Assembly: GCA_002493835.1 (NCBI GenBank)
Contig: DLAA01000113.1
Coordinates: 8,504 to 72,503 of the forward strand
Length of the DNA: 64,000 nt
Direction of reading: 5' to 3'
DNA from: Lachnospiraceae bacterium UBA7060
GTDB lineage: Bacteria > Bacillota > Clostridia > Lachnospirales > Lachnospiraceae
In this document: in pieces, positions 8,537-16,883 of the stretch
How the letters are laid out: every line of letters begins with the position of its first letter
How positions within the stretch are numbered: the stretch's first letter is position 1
Translations under genes and position numbers: made by a program
The notes under the pieces: model-generated
What the model was told of the DNA's origin: nothing
The model's database searches: none
The model's input: only the letters and a program-made list of their open reading frames with translations

Positions 8537-9829
8537 TTGAGACGCAGTAACATTCAAGATTTGATAGACTGGAAATCAAGCGAAGACCGAAAGCCCATGG
8601 TATTAAAAGGCGCACGTCAGGTCGGCAAAACATGGCTTATGAAGGAATTTGGACGAAACTGCTATGACAGCTTTGTCTATTTCAATTTTGACGAAGAGGA
8701 TGAACTGAAGTCCATCTTTGAAACCAATAAGAATCCTCACCGGATTATTGAACTTCTCTCCATGATTGCCGGCGAAAAAATCCTTCCGGGTAAAACGCTT
8801 CTTATCTTGGATGAGATACAGGAGTGCCCGGAGGCGCTTAACACGTTGAAATATTTCAAAGAGAAAGCCAATGATTACCATGTTATCGCCGCCGGGAGTC
8901 TCCTAGGAACACTCCTTGCGAAGCCGAAATCCTATCCGGTCGGCATGGTAAATCTGCTTGACATTTTCCCAATGACCTTTGACGAATTTCTCTGTGCGGC
9001 CACCCCGGCGCTCTATGACTATTATGAAAGTATTCAGAAAAACCAGCAGATCGAAGAAATTTTCCACAATCGTCTGCTTGAAACATACAACTATTATCTG
9101 ATTATCGGCGGCATGCCGGAATGTGTCGATTCATGGATCAGATACCGGGATCCGGAGAAAATTTCCCGGATACAGCGGGAACTGATTGAAGTATACAAAA
9201 ATGATTTTTCCAAACACAATGGTAAAGTAAACAGCGGGCGTATTCTCATGGTGTTTCGCAGCATTGTCACACAGCTTGCCAAGCCCAACGAAAAATTCAT
9301 GTACGGCGCTGTCAGGGAAGGCGGCAGGGCGCGTGATTTTGAGGAGGCGATTGAATGGCTTGTTTCGGCGGGTATGCTTAACCGTGTTTACAATGTCTCC
9401 AAAATGGAACATCCCATTTCGGCTTTTGATAAATTGGATCAGTTTAAGCTTTTTGTATTTGATACCGGACTTCTCAAGCAAATGGCGGGTATTGACAACA
9501 GCGCCATTCTTTTGCAAACGGACTATCAATTCAAAGGGCCTCTGACGGAAAATTATTGTTTACAGCAGCTTAGAGGTCAATTTGGGATAGAACCCCGCTA
9601 CTTTTCCGATAAAAATAGTGAAATTGATTTCGTATTGCAGCATGGCACGGAGATCATTCCCATTGAAGTAAAAGGCGGGGAAGACAAATCCGCCCCGTCT
9701 TTTAAAAAATATGTTGCTGCCCATCAGCCCGAATACGCGCTCCGTTTCTCAAAACGCAGTTATCGGAAAGATGGGTATATTACCAATATGCCGCTGTACC
9801 TTGCCCGAAAGGCAAGGGAGCTGCTGTGA
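8537..9829 (+). CDS. AAA_14 / DUF4143 ATPase
   Basis: A 430-residue P-loop ATPase with an N-terminal AAA_14 domain and C-terminal DUF4143 domain. The TTG at 8537 follows AGAAAAGGGGG and gives MRRSNIQDLIDWKSS. The Walker A is GARQVGKT (residues 25-32), Walker B LLILDEIQE near residue 95, and LDIFPMTFDEFL follows. The C-terminal part has YFSDKNSEIDFVLQHG and IPIEVKGG, a nuclease-like fold often seen in DUF4143. This family is widespread, often on mobile or accessory DNA, and has no settled function. The gene does not fit the glycan pathway, and the adjacent toxin-antitoxin pair supports the idea of an inserted islet. Confidence 0.9.
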   Translation: MRRSNIQDLIDWKSSEDRKPMVLKGARQVGKTWLMKEFGRNCYDSFVYFNFDEEDELKSIFETNKNPHRIIELLSMIAGEKILPGKTLLILDEIQECPEALNTLKYFKEKANDYHVIAAGSLLGTLLAKPKSYPVGMVNLLDIFPMTFDEFLCAATPALYDYYESIQKNQQIEEIFHNRLLETYNYYLIIGGMPECVDSWIRYRDPEKISRIQRELIEVYKNDFSKHNGKVNSGRILMVFRSIVTQLAKPNEKFMYGAVREGGRARDFEEAIEWLVSAGMLNRVYNVSKMEHPISAFDKLDQFKLFVFDTGLLKQMAGIDNSAILLQTDYQFKGPLTENYCLQQLRGQFGIEPRYFSDKNSEIDFVLQHGTEIIPIEVKGGEDKSAPSFKKYVAAHQPEYALRFSKRSYRKDGYITNMPLYLARKARELL

Positions 9830-9876
9830 GACGTGCTCTCACCTGATTCGAGTACCTATCGGAAGGGGTGATTATT

Positions 9877-9960
9877 ATGAGTACATATGAGGAATTGAGT
9901 TTGATAGCAAGCATTGCTCTGCTAATCGTAGCGATTCTGAATCTGAAAAGTAAGAAATAG
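9877..9960 (+). CDS. Holin-like type I toxin, 27 residues
   Basis: A very small gene with a good Shine-Dalgarno (GGAAGGGG at 9861-9868) and an ATG at 9877. The product has an acidic, polar N-terminus (MSTYEELSL), one hydrophobic segment (IASIALLIVAIL) and a basic tail (NLKSKK). This is the pattern of the Hol_Tox/TxpA-like type I toxins of Firmicutes. A conserved-looking inverted repeat follows the stop, and a consensus promoter on the opposite strand points back at its 3' end. Such peptides insert in the membrane when overproduced and are silenced by an antisense RNA. The family call is by recognition of the pattern; toxicity is inferred. Confidence 0.72.
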   Translation: MSTYEELSLIASIALLIVAILNLKSKK

Positions 9961-9998
9961 CCGTCCCACTCACTGGCAATGACTGGACGACTATTTCT
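9958..9998. terminator. Shared bidirectional terminator of the toxin and antitoxin RNAs
   Basis: AGCCGTCC just after the toxin stop is matched by GGACGACT near 9986-9993. On the minus strand the arms pair fully if one G-U pair is allowed and are followed by ATTTCTT; on the plus strand one A-C mismatch remains and the arm is followed by ATTTCTC. The hairpin could end both the toxin mRNA and the converging antisense RNA. Confidence 0.5.
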
Positions 9999-10061
9999 CA
10001 AAGTCTAATTTAGTTTTTCGCCGGGTCGGGTGAGCTGCATTCACCTTCCGGCTCCCTTGTT
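9965..10061 (-). ncRNA. Candidate antisense antitoxin RNA
   Basis: A roughly 100-base RNA is predicted to start near 10061 on the minus strand and run towards the toxin 3' end, ending at the shared hairpin. Its body holds a second strong hairpin: GCCGG and GGTGA pair with TCACC and CCGGC within 10018-10052. The arrangement (convergent, overlapping the 3' region of the toxin mRNA) matches txpA/ratA-type modules. The exact ends are estimates from promoter and hairpin positions. Confidence 0.55.
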
Positions 10062-10067
10062 AAGCAT

Positions 10068-10096
10068 ATTATATATAATTTGCCCCGTTTTTGCAA
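10068..10096 (-). promoter_or_regulatory. Promoter of the antisense antitoxin RNA
   Basis: Read on the minus strand: TTGCAA (10096-10091), a 17-base spacer, and a perfect TATAAT (10073-10068). It faces the toxin gene with no reading frame behind it, which is the best evidence for an antisense RNA here. Confidence 0.65.
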
Positions 10097-10120
10097 CAAA
10101 AAAGTTAACGTCATATGGCG

Positions 10121-11140
10121 TCATTCATCCAGCACTTCGCGCAACTGTGGCACCTCCTCCGCGATGATTTCCATAAAATACGCGGCTCCTTCCGCATTTA
10201 AGTGGTCCGAGTCCGAGAAGTAAGTCAGATTATCGCAAAACCGGGCATCGTGGGAGTAGTCATAGTAATTGACATTTGTGTCAGATGCAATGCGGTTGAT
10301 GGTGCTGTGAAAGCGATCAAGAAAGTCCTGGGGTACCGGATTATTATAATAGGAAGAGAAGGGTGTGGTGATGAGCACGGGCGTAAGTTCGTGCTCTTTG
10401 CAGTAGTTGATCAGGGAGAGGAGCTGTTCTTCCCGCTCCGGTAAAAACAAATTCTCCTTGTTGTTAAAATGGCGGTCATAGCGTGCCGCAGCACGCTGTG
10501 CAAACACAGCGACGGCGGCCTCGTCCATTTTTGTAGACGCTGTTTCGGCCTCGTCAGACCCTCCCGTTTCAGGGGGTTCTTCCGCAGCAAGTACCTTGAG
10601 GGAGAGGGAAAAATCGGGCAGCAGTTTCAGGAGATCCTCACCGGCGGAGAGAATGGGAAGCCTGGTGGTTACGATGTCTGTGTAGAGATCGTAATCCGGT
10701 ATGTTTTTTGGGGAGAGACAGTGGTAATATTTGATGGACAGCGCCTGCGCTTCGGTCTCATTCACCGTCTCGTTGTTGAAAGAAAAGTAGGAGACGGGGA
10801 TGAACATCACACAGCCTTTATCCAGATGTTCGCCGTATTCCTCTAACAGAGCCAGATCATATTGATAAGTTTGGCTCACACTGCCAAAGTTAAAGCAGGA
10901 AAATCCTTCCTCTGTCAGCTTGTCGTAGGTAAAGTCGTAGGCGCCGTGGGAGCTCCCCACATTGGCAATCTGCACTTCATTTATCTGGTTCCCCAACATT
11001 CGCAGATTCCACATATCCATATATTTCGCATCATCGATTTCCCGATACGGTATATTCAGAAGAAATAAAATCAAAACCGCCGCTGCGGGGATGGCGATAC
11101 ACTTTATAATAAATACGAGGATTGTTTTTTTTCTGTTCAT
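10121..11140 (-). CDS. DltD/AlgX-like SGNH protein paired with MBOAT
   Basis: A 339-residue protein with one N-terminal membrane anchor (about residues 5-28) and an extracytoplasmic SGNH-hydrolase fold. The nucleophile block is NVGSSHGAYDF near residue 62 and the Asp-His block is DSDHLNAEGA near the C-terminus, so the catalytic triad looks complete. AAAAGGG precedes the start. It is the last gene of a minus-strand set, 63 bases after an MBOAT gene. In DltB/DltD, AlgI/AlgX and PatA/PatB systems the membrane MBOAT passes an acyl group to an SGNH partner outside the cell, so it is inferred to finish O-acylation of a wall or surface glycan. Confidence 0.82.
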   Translation of the reverse strand: MNRKKTILVFIIKCIAIPAAAVLILFLLNIPYREIDDAKYMDMWNLRMLGNQINEVQIANVGSSHGAYDFTYDKLTEEGFSCFNFGSVSQTYQYDLALLEEYGEHLDKGCVMFIPVSYFSFNNETVNETEAQALSIKYYHCLSPKNIPDYDLYTDIVTTRLPILSAGEDLLKLLPDFSLSLKVLAAEEPPETGGSDEAETASTKMDEAAVAVFAQRAAARYDRHFNNKENLFLPEREEQLLSLINYCKEHELTPVLITTPFSSYYNNPVPQDFLDRFHSTINRIASDTNVNYYDYSHDARFCDNLTYFSDSDHLNAEGAAYFMEIIAEEVPQLREVLDE

Positions 11141-11203
11141 TGTGTTTCCCTTTTTATCACTGTGAAATATTTCGTAACTTATATTAATTGGATTATTTTT
11201 TCC

Positions 11204-12649
11204 TTAAAATTGAAAATAAATAAACTCCGTCGCGATCCCTTTATAGGAAAACAGCGCGATCACCACCAGAAGCAGTACATATATACTAAAACGTACAGGC
11301 GCCCGCTGTCTGGATACCAGTCCGATCACGTCCTGTTTTAAGGAAATCAGGTCGTAAAGGAAAAGTACGGCCGCCGACAGCAGCATGCCGAACATGGAAA
11401 GATAGGGCATGTCCAGACAGATCACAGCAGTCTTCAGATAATTGACGGGTCTTCCGATGTCCCAGAACAGCCTAGATATCATCCAAAAGGCGTCCCGGAT
11501 GGTATCTGCCCGGAAAAAAATCCAGGTAAAGCACAACAGGGCGAAAGTGACGGGGAGTTGCCATAAGTGCCTGCGGCGGGTGACGAGAACGCCCTGTCTT
11601 TTCTTGGGGTAGAGAAGGGTTTCAGCGATCTGCAAAAGACCGTGAATGGCGCCCCAGAAAATATAGGTCAGGCTGCTGCCGTGCCAGAAACCGCTCACCA
11701 GAAAAGTGAGAAGGAGATTCAGGCAGTTACGCCACTTCGGCACTCGATTGCCGCCAAGGGGAATATAGACATAATCTCGGAACCAGGTGGAAAGCGAAAT
11801 GTGCCAGCGACTCCAAAATTCTTTGATGGAAAAGGAGAGATAGGGGCTTTTAAAGTTTGTGGCAAGCTCTATGCCAAAGAGCTTTGCACAGCCGATGGCA
11901 ATGTCCGAGTAGCCTGAAAAATCGCAGTAGATCTCGATGGCGAACATCACTGTGACGATGAGAAAGACCAGCCCCACATAGCTGTGTGCATTGTCGTACA
12001 CTTTGTTTACAGTAGTGGCAAAAACATCCGCGATCACCAGCTTTTTAAAATAACCCCAGGCCATCAGTTTAAGGCCGTAGGTCGCCTTTTCGTAATCGAA
12101 ACGGCGCTCCTTTTTTAACTGCGGAAGGAGTGCATCTGCCCGGCCGATGGGACCTGCCAAAAGCTGCGGAAAAAAGGAGACGAAGAGGGCATAGTAACCG
12201 AAATGCCGTTCTGCATGGATTTTTCCTTTGTAGACGTCGATCAGATAGCCCATGGACTGGAAAAAATAGAACGAGACGCCTGCAGGCAGCAGGATTCTCA
12301 AGGTGAGGGGCTGCATGGTGAGGCGGCCGGCGTCGATCATGGCGTTTAGCTTGTCAATGGCTGGTGCTCCCAGCTTAAAAAAGAGAAGAATCGCCGTTAA
12401 GGGCACAATGCCGCCAAGGAGACAGCGCCTTTTTTTCGCGTGATCGGGCGCATGCTCCGTGCGCAATGCCAGAATATAGGTGAGACCCGTGGTAAAAAAG
12501 AGCAAAAGCCCATAGGCCGCGTGCAGATTCATGTAGAAAGCGTAGCTTGCTGTCAGCATAAAAATCCACCGGTATTTCACAGGCACTATATAATACAAAA
12601 TAAATACGGCCGTCAGAAAGACGGCGAAAGTCATAGAGTTAAAAAGCAT
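11204..12649 (-). CDS. MBOAT-family O-acyltransferase
   Basis: A 481-residue polytopic membrane protein of the AlgI/DltB class. It starts MLFNSMTFAVFLTAVFILYY, typical of these enzymes, and contains LPAGVSFYFFQSMGYLIDVY, FFPQLLAGPIGRADALLPQ, FSGYSDIAIG and IKEFWSRWHISLSTWFRDY. The near-invariant histidine is in GFWHGSSLTYIFWGAIHG. It would move an acyl (usually acetyl) group across the membrane to its SGNH partner encoded directly downstream. It lies 23 bases after the GtrII-like gene, so the three minus-strand genes are probably one operon. Confidence 0.93.
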   Translation of the reverse strand: MLFNSMTFAVFLTAVFILYYIVPVKYRWIFMLTASYAFYMNLHAAYGLLLFFTTGLTYILALRTEHAPDHAKKRRCLLGGIVPLTAILLFFKLGAPAIDKLNAMIDAGRLTMQPLTLRILLPAGVSFYFFQSMGYLIDVYKGKIHAERHFGYYALFVSFFPQLLAGPIGRADALLPQLKKERRFDYEKATYGLKLMAWGYFKKLVIADVFATTVNKVYDNAHSYVGLVFLIVTVMFAIEIYCDFSGYSDIAIGCAKLFGIELATNFKSPYLSFSIKEFWSRWHISLSTWFRDYVYIPLGGNRVPKWRNCLNLLLTFLVSGFWHGSSLTYIFWGAIHGLLQIAETLLYPKKRQGVLVTRRRHLWQLPVTFALLCFTWIFFRADTIRDAFWMISRLFWDIGRPVNYLKTAVICLDMPYLSMFGMLLSAAVLFLYDLISLKQDVIGLVSRQRAPVRFSIYVLLLVVIALFSYKGIATEFIYFQF

Positions 12650-12672
12650 GGTTTTCTCCGATTCCTTAACGT

Positions 12673-14196
12673 TTATTTGAAATCAACAATGATTTTATCT
12701 CCGCTCACATAGCAGTCATATGCCAGGTTTGACAGAACTGGTTTTGTGTTCTCAATCAGATTTTGATCTTCCCTGGTCAGGTTATCATAGGTAAATTGTG
12801 GGGGGGGGGTATAATGCATTAACAAGGCTCCGCCGATATAGGAGGAGTCTGTGAGATGAGAAGGCACGATCCGGCGAAACAACGGATACTTTTCGGAGAG
12901 CCGTGCCGTCTCCGGGGACCGCGGTGTTTTGCCGGCGAGCGTAAGGGTATGGTATGTACTGTCCGCATTCAGGATTGCAGCGTCATGGATAATACAACCT
13001 GCCAGATATTCTTCATATTGCTTCTGGCTCGTCATGGCGTTGCCAAAAGTATAGGAGAAGGTAAATCCGAAAAGAAAGCAGGGCAGGAAAAAGAGCATAG
13101 AGAGCCGCGGCAGTTTGCAATACAGTGCAAAAAGCATAAGTCCTATCCACAATTCCAGACCGCTGAGGCAGATTAGAGAGTGGGCGCTTATACTGAAAAT
13201 CGAAGGGGTCAGGACGAGCAGAGGCAGGATGGAACTCAATGTCACCCCGATAGGAAGAAAAACCAAGTAGATAAGAGAAAAAGCTTTTTGATGCAAAGGC
13301 TTTTTTAAACGAAACAGTTTGTGTGCGGTAACCCCCATGCCCAAAAGGATGAGGGTACAAAAAAGCAGTGTAAGAGGAGCGGAAACGCCTAGCAGATACT
13401 CCCTTATAAAAGAAAGGAACGTCAGAAAATTCTGCTTGACCGCTGAGAATATTCCGCCTTCGGTGTGCCAGGAAAATTGATAGGCAACAGGCTGCCAGCC
13501 GCCACTCCCCGGACGAATATAACGGTTTAAAATGACATATTTATATATGATTACACTCAGCCCGCATGCTGCTGCCCGGATAAAGAGCCGGAGCGCGTCA
13601 ATGCGGGTATCAAACAGCATAAAAAATAGTTCAACGAACCATAGACTGATATAGATGCCACAGCAGGGCTGGTAAGTTGTGAAAGTAATCATACACATAA
13701 AAAAGGAAAAGAGGAATACTTTGTACAGTGCTCTTCTTTCCGGGATGACGTAGGGCAGAATTGCAGCGCATAGGGCCAGCGTCATGGTTACGTTGTCAAA
13801 CTGATAGGAGAGATTAGATAGGAAAAAGGGGTTAGCGATCACTAAAAATCCTAAGCCCAATGCGGGGATTAGCCTCTTATCGCAAGGGAGGTATCGCTTG
13901 GCGTACAATGTGAGAGTGTAGGCGAGAAACAGGACGGATAAAAGAAGCGGCAAAGGAGCGATATTCCCCAGAGGGGCGCCGCCGCACAAAAAAGAGACCA
14001 GCTTTTCTGTGAGCGGTCTTGCGTCATTGTTCCAACCGGTGATACCGTAAAGGCTGCGTGAGAGGTCGTCATAGCAGGGGCGGTTTGCCAAAAGGATGGG
14101 CAGAACATAGATACTGTACATGGCTGTCAAGGATAAAAAGAGACCTTTATCTGCCGGCTCTATGGCAAGCCAAGTCGGAAATTTTATATTTTTCAT
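12673..14196 (-). CDS. GtrII-like membrane glucosyltransferase with C10 tract
   Basis: A 507-residue protein with about ten hydrophobic segments. The start at 14196 is chosen for its GGAGG nine bases upstream; the reading frame is open eight codons further. PCYDDLSRSLYGITGWNND, RPLTEKL and NIAPLPLLLS match the Glucos_trans_II family (GtrII), which transfers glucose from undecaprenyl-phosphate-glucose to surface glycans outside the membrane. A GtrB-like enzyme and a GtrA-like protein are encoded elsewhere in the window. Near residue 463 the coding strand has ten consecutive cytosines (12800-12809 on the plus strand as G10), coding T-P-P-P. Slippage there would change the last 45 or so residues. 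Confidence 0.8.
   Translation of the reverse strand: MKNIKFPTWLAIEPADKGLFLSLTAMYSIYVLPILLANRPCYDDLSRSLYGITGWNNDARPLTEKLVSFLCGGAPLGNIAPLPLLLSVLFLAYTLTLYAKRYLPCDKRLIPALGLGFLVIANPFFLSNLSYQFDNVTMTLALCAAILPYVIPERRALYKVFLFSFFMCMITFTTYQPCCGIYISLWFVELFFMLFDTRIDALRLFIRAAACGLSVIIYKYVILNRYIRPGSGGWQPVAYQFSWHTEGGIFSAVKQNFLTFLSFIREYLLGVSAPLTLLFCTLILLGMGVTAHKLFRLKKPLHQKAFSLIYLVFLPIGVTLSSILPLLVLTPSIFSISAHSLICLSGLELWIGLMLFALYCKLPRLSMLFFLPCFLFGFTFSYTFGNAMTSQKQYEEYLAGCIIHDAAILNADSTYHTLTLAGKTPRSPETARLSEKYPLFRRIVPSHLTDSSYIGGALLMHYTPPPQFTYDNLTREDQNLIENTKPVLSNLAYDCYVSGDKIIVDFK
12800..12809 (-). repeat. Homopolymer tract, ten cytosines in the GtrII-like coding strand
   Basis: An uninterrupted G10 on the plus strand (C10 in the coding strand). 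The present length keeps the frame open. It is the longest G/C homopolymer I noticed in the window. Confidence 0.95.
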
Positions 14197-14233
14197 GGGT
14201 GGTGCCTCCAAATTTAACATAGATATTGCTATT

Positions 14234-14262
14234 ATTTTACTGTATTGCGGAGATGATTACAA
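14234..14262 (-). promoter_or_regulatory. Promoter of the GtrII-MBOAT-SGNH operon
   Basis: Read on the minus strand: TTGTAA (14262-14257), a 17-base spacer and TAAAAT (14239-14234). The start point would be near 14227, about 30 bases before the GtrII-like ATG and upstream of its GGAGG. It lies in the 120-base divergent gap with the next plus-strand gene. Confidence 0.55.
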
Positions 14263-14270
14263 CTGAAAGG

Positions 14271-14299
14271 TTTCTTTTACAGTATTTTTATGGTAAAAT
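14271..14299 (+). promoter_or_regulatory. Weak candidate promoter of the second MBOAT operon
   Basis: TTTCTT (14271-14276), 17 bases, TAAAAT (14294-14299). The -35 is poor. The start point would fall near 14306, very close to the purine-rich GACGAGGA before the ATG at 14318, leaving a minimal leader. Confidence 0.3.
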
Positions 14300-14317
14300 C
14301 AAGACGAGGACTTGTAT

Positions 14318-15853
14318 ATGGGCATCACATCATTTTATTTTTTATGTTTTTTCGCGGTTTTGCTGATCTTGTACTATTGCATTCCCCGCAGATTTCAGTG
14401 GGGTTTTCTTTTGCTGTGCAGCGTGGTCTACTGCCTGCTGGCGGGGCAGGGATTTTTATTGGTTTATCCGATCGTGTCAGTCAGCGCCTGCTATGTGGGG
14501 ACAAGACTTCTTTCCCGACTGCCGGAGAAGGAGGAGGGGAAGCGCAGAGGCGTTCTCACCCTGACTATTCTAGTCAATATTGGAATTCTCTTTGTCTTAA
14601 AATACGTGAATTTTTTGATCAATACAATAGACGGGATTGCCTCTCTTCTAGGAGGGCCGGAGCGGATCATTGCAGGGATGGATTTTCTGGTGCCGCTCGG
14701 GGTGAGTTTTTACACGTTTTCTCTGCTGGGCTATGTGATGGATGTCTACTATGGCCTTGCTAAGCCACAGAAAAATTGGGGGAAGCTGGCTCTTTACGGC
14801 CTGTATTTTCCGAATCTGATTTCCGGGCCGATCCTGAAATACAGGGAGCATGCAGAGCAGTTTTTTGCTCCTCATGCATTTGATTACGGGCAGGTGACGC
14901 GGGGATTCCAGCGTATGGTATGGGGCTTTTTCAAAAAGCTGGTGATTGCTGAGCGGCTCGGCGTTATCGTGAATACGGTTTACGGGGACTATGAGGGCTA
15001 TCCCGGCGCTTACATCTGGGCGGCGACGGTCTGCTATGCCTTTCAGCTCTACACGGATTTTTCTGGCTGCATGGATATTGTGCTGGGCATGTCGGAAAGC
15101 CTGGGGATTATTCTTCCGGAGAATTTCCAGATGCCGTTCTTTTCAAAGAGTGTCTCTGAGTACTGGCGCAGGTGGCACATTACTCTGGGCGTGTGGATGA
15201 AGGATTATGTGTTCTATCCTTTGATGCGGACGAATGGTTTTACTAGGCTGAATAAGTCCTGGAAGAATAAGTTTGGCAAAAAGAGAGGAAAGCAGTATGC
15301 TACTTTTGTGGCGATGTTCGTGCTGTGGCTGACAGTAGGCATCTGGCACGGCGGTGACTGGAAGTTTGTGATTGGATCAGGACTTCTGCACTGGTTTTAT
15401 ATTGTGGCGGAGGAGCTGCTTGCGCCGCCCTGCGCCCGGGTTATGGAGAAACTGCGCATAAATGCGGAGGGGTGTTTTATCGCAGGTGTCCGCATTCTGC
15501 GTACCTTTTTTCTAGTGTGTATCGGCGACCTGTTTTTTAGGGCTGACTCGGTGGGAGCTGCCTTTTCCATGCTGGGGGAAGCGGTGAGCATCTGGAATTT
15601 GAATGTTTTGTGGGATGGCTCTTTTTTCCAGTTGGGACTTGACGGGATTGAGATGGCGGTTGCTTTTGCCTCTCTTCTTCTTTTATGGGTGGTATCCCTG
15701 CTTGAAAGAACCGGTTCCGTGCGGGAGCGGATTGCAAAAAGACCCCTCCCGCTGCGGTGGGTGCTCTGGTATGCGCTTCTGTTTGCAGTGATTCTGCTCG
15801 GCTATTACGGTCCTGGCTACAGTGCGTCGGAGTTTATCTATCAGGGATTTTAG
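14318..15853 (+). CDS. MBOAT-family O-acyltransferase
   Basis: A 511-residue AlgI/DltB-type membrane protein. The ATG at 14318 has GACGAGGA just upstream; an in-frame TTG two codons earlier is less likely. Family marks are LVPLGVSFYTFSLLGYVMD, FPNLISGPILKYRE, YTDFSGCMDIVLGMS, VSEYWRRWHITLGVWMKDY and the active-site histidine in GIWHGGDWKFVIGSGLLH. Unlike the other two MBOATs here it has no SGNH gene immediately next to it; the nearest downstream plus-strand one is at 20728. It probably O-acylates a surface glycan. It is divergent from the GtrII operon. Confidence 0.93.
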   Translation: MGITSFYFLCFFAVLLILYYCIPRRFQWGFLLLCSVVYCLLAGQGFLLVYPIVSVSACYVGTRLLSRLPEKEEGKRRGVLTLTILVNIGILFVLKYVNFLINTIDGIASLLGGPERIIAGMDFLVPLGVSFYTFSLLGYVMDVYYGLAKPQKNWGKLALYGLYFPNLISGPILKYREHAEQFFAPHAFDYGQVTRGFQRMVWGFFKKLVIAERLGVIVNTVYGDYEGYPGAYIWAATVCYAFQLYTDFSGCMDIVLGMSESLGIILPENFQMPFFSKSVSEYWRRWHITLGVWMKDYVFYPLMRTNGFTRLNKSWKNKFGKKRGKQYATFVAMFVLWLTVGIWHGGDWKFVIGSGLLHWFYIVAEELLAPPCARVMEKLRINAEGCFIAGVRILRTFFLVCIGDLFFRADSVGAAFSMLGEAVSIWNLNVLWDGSFFQLGLDGIEMAVAFASLLLLWVVSLLERTGSVRERIAKRPLPLRWVLWYALLFAVILLGYYGPGYSASEFIYQGF

Positions 15854-15882
15854 AAAATCAGATAGTAAAGAGTGGAAATGTA

Positions 15883-15891
15883 TGATATAAT
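15883..15891 (+). promoter_or_regulatory. Extended -10 promoter ahead of the GT2 gene
   Basis: TGATATAAT (15883-15891) is a perfect extended -10 element (TGn plus TATAAT). No good -35 is present. The start point near 15898 would give a leader of about 50 bases with CAGGAGAG before the ATG at 15947. Confidence 0.5.
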
Positions 15892-15946
15892 AAGCGTGCA
15901 GATATTTGCTTTTTTTCAAATTTATGTGAGGAACCAGGAGAGATAT

Positions 15947-16879
15947 ATGGACAAGATAGCAGTATTAATTCCCTGTTATAACGAAGAAAAGACCATTGCG
16001 AAAGTCGTGAGGGATGCCAGGGAGGCACTTCCCGAGGCGGTGGTCTATGTCTATGACAATAATTCCAACGACCGGACAGTGGAGCTTGCGAAGGACGCCG
16101 GTGCGGTGATCGGCCACGAATATATGCAGGGCAAGGGAAATGTGATCCGCAGGATGTTTAGAGAGGTGGAGGCGGAGTGCTATATCATGGTGGACGGCGA
16201 CGACACTTATCCTATGGAGTATGCCAGGGAGATGGTGGATAAAGTGCTTTTGCACAACGCGGATATGGTGGTTGGTGACAGGCTTTCTTCCACTTATTTT
16301 ACGGAGAACAAGAGGCCCTTTCACAATTTTGGCAATTCGATTGTGCGCGGCAGCATCAACAGTCTATTCAACTGTGACATCAAGGATATTATGACGGGAT
16401 ACCGCGCGTTCAGCTATGGCTTTGTGAAAACGTTTCCTGTGCTTTCCACAGGATTTGAGATTGAGACGGAGATGACGATACATGCAGTTTATAACAATTT
16501 GCAGATTGAGAATGTGATTGTAGATTACCGGGATAGACCTGAGGGGAGTGAATCGAAGTTAAACACTTTTTCGGACGGATACAAGGTGATTCACACGATC
16601 GTGAAGCTCTATCGGGACTACAAGCCTTTCGGCTTTTTCGGGCTGTGCTCAGCGATTCTCACCCTCATTGCGGTCGTGCTCTTTATCCCTATTTTGATCA
16701 CTTATTTTGAGACAGGAATGGTGGATCGCTTTCCAACGCTCTTTGTCTGTGGGTTTATCGGGCTGGCGGCGCTTCAGTCTCTCTTCGCAGGGTTGATGCT
16801 GTCCAATATGGCGCTGAAAAATAGACGTGACTTTGAATACCGCCTGACCCTTGTGACGAGGCGGGTGCGGGAGAACTAA
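15947..16879 (+). CDS. GT2 polyprenyl-phosphate glycosyltransferase-like
   Basis: A 310-residue GT2 protein. The ATG at 15947 follows CAGGAGAG and gives MDKIAVLIPCYNEEKTI; the reading frame extends 25 codons upstream through the likely promoter. The DxD is in YIMVDGDDTYPMEYA. DIMTGYRAFSYGFVKTF is typical of DPM-like GT2 enzymes, and two C-terminal hydrophobic segments (about residues 235-260 and 275-298) anchor it in the membrane. It would make a lipid-phosphate sugar for export or glycosyl transfer outside the cell. It sits four bases before the DUF6020-like membrane gene, a likely user of the product. Confidence 0.9.
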   Translation: MDKIAVLIPCYNEEKTIAKVVRDAREALPEAVVYVYDNNSNDRTVELAKDAGAVIGHEYMQGKGNVIRRMFREVEAECYIMVDGDDTYPMEYAREMVDKVLLHNADMVVGDRLSSTYFTENKRPFHNFGNSIVRGSINSLFNCDIKDIMTGYRAFSYGFVKTFPVLSTGFEIETEMTIHAVYNNLQIENVIVDYRDRPEGSESKLNTFSDGYKVIHTIVKLYRDYKPFGFFGLCSAILTLIAVVLFIPILITYFETGMVDRFPTLFVCGFIGLAALQSLFAGLMLSNMALKNRRDFEYRLTLVTRRVREN

Positions 16880-16883
16880 AAGG

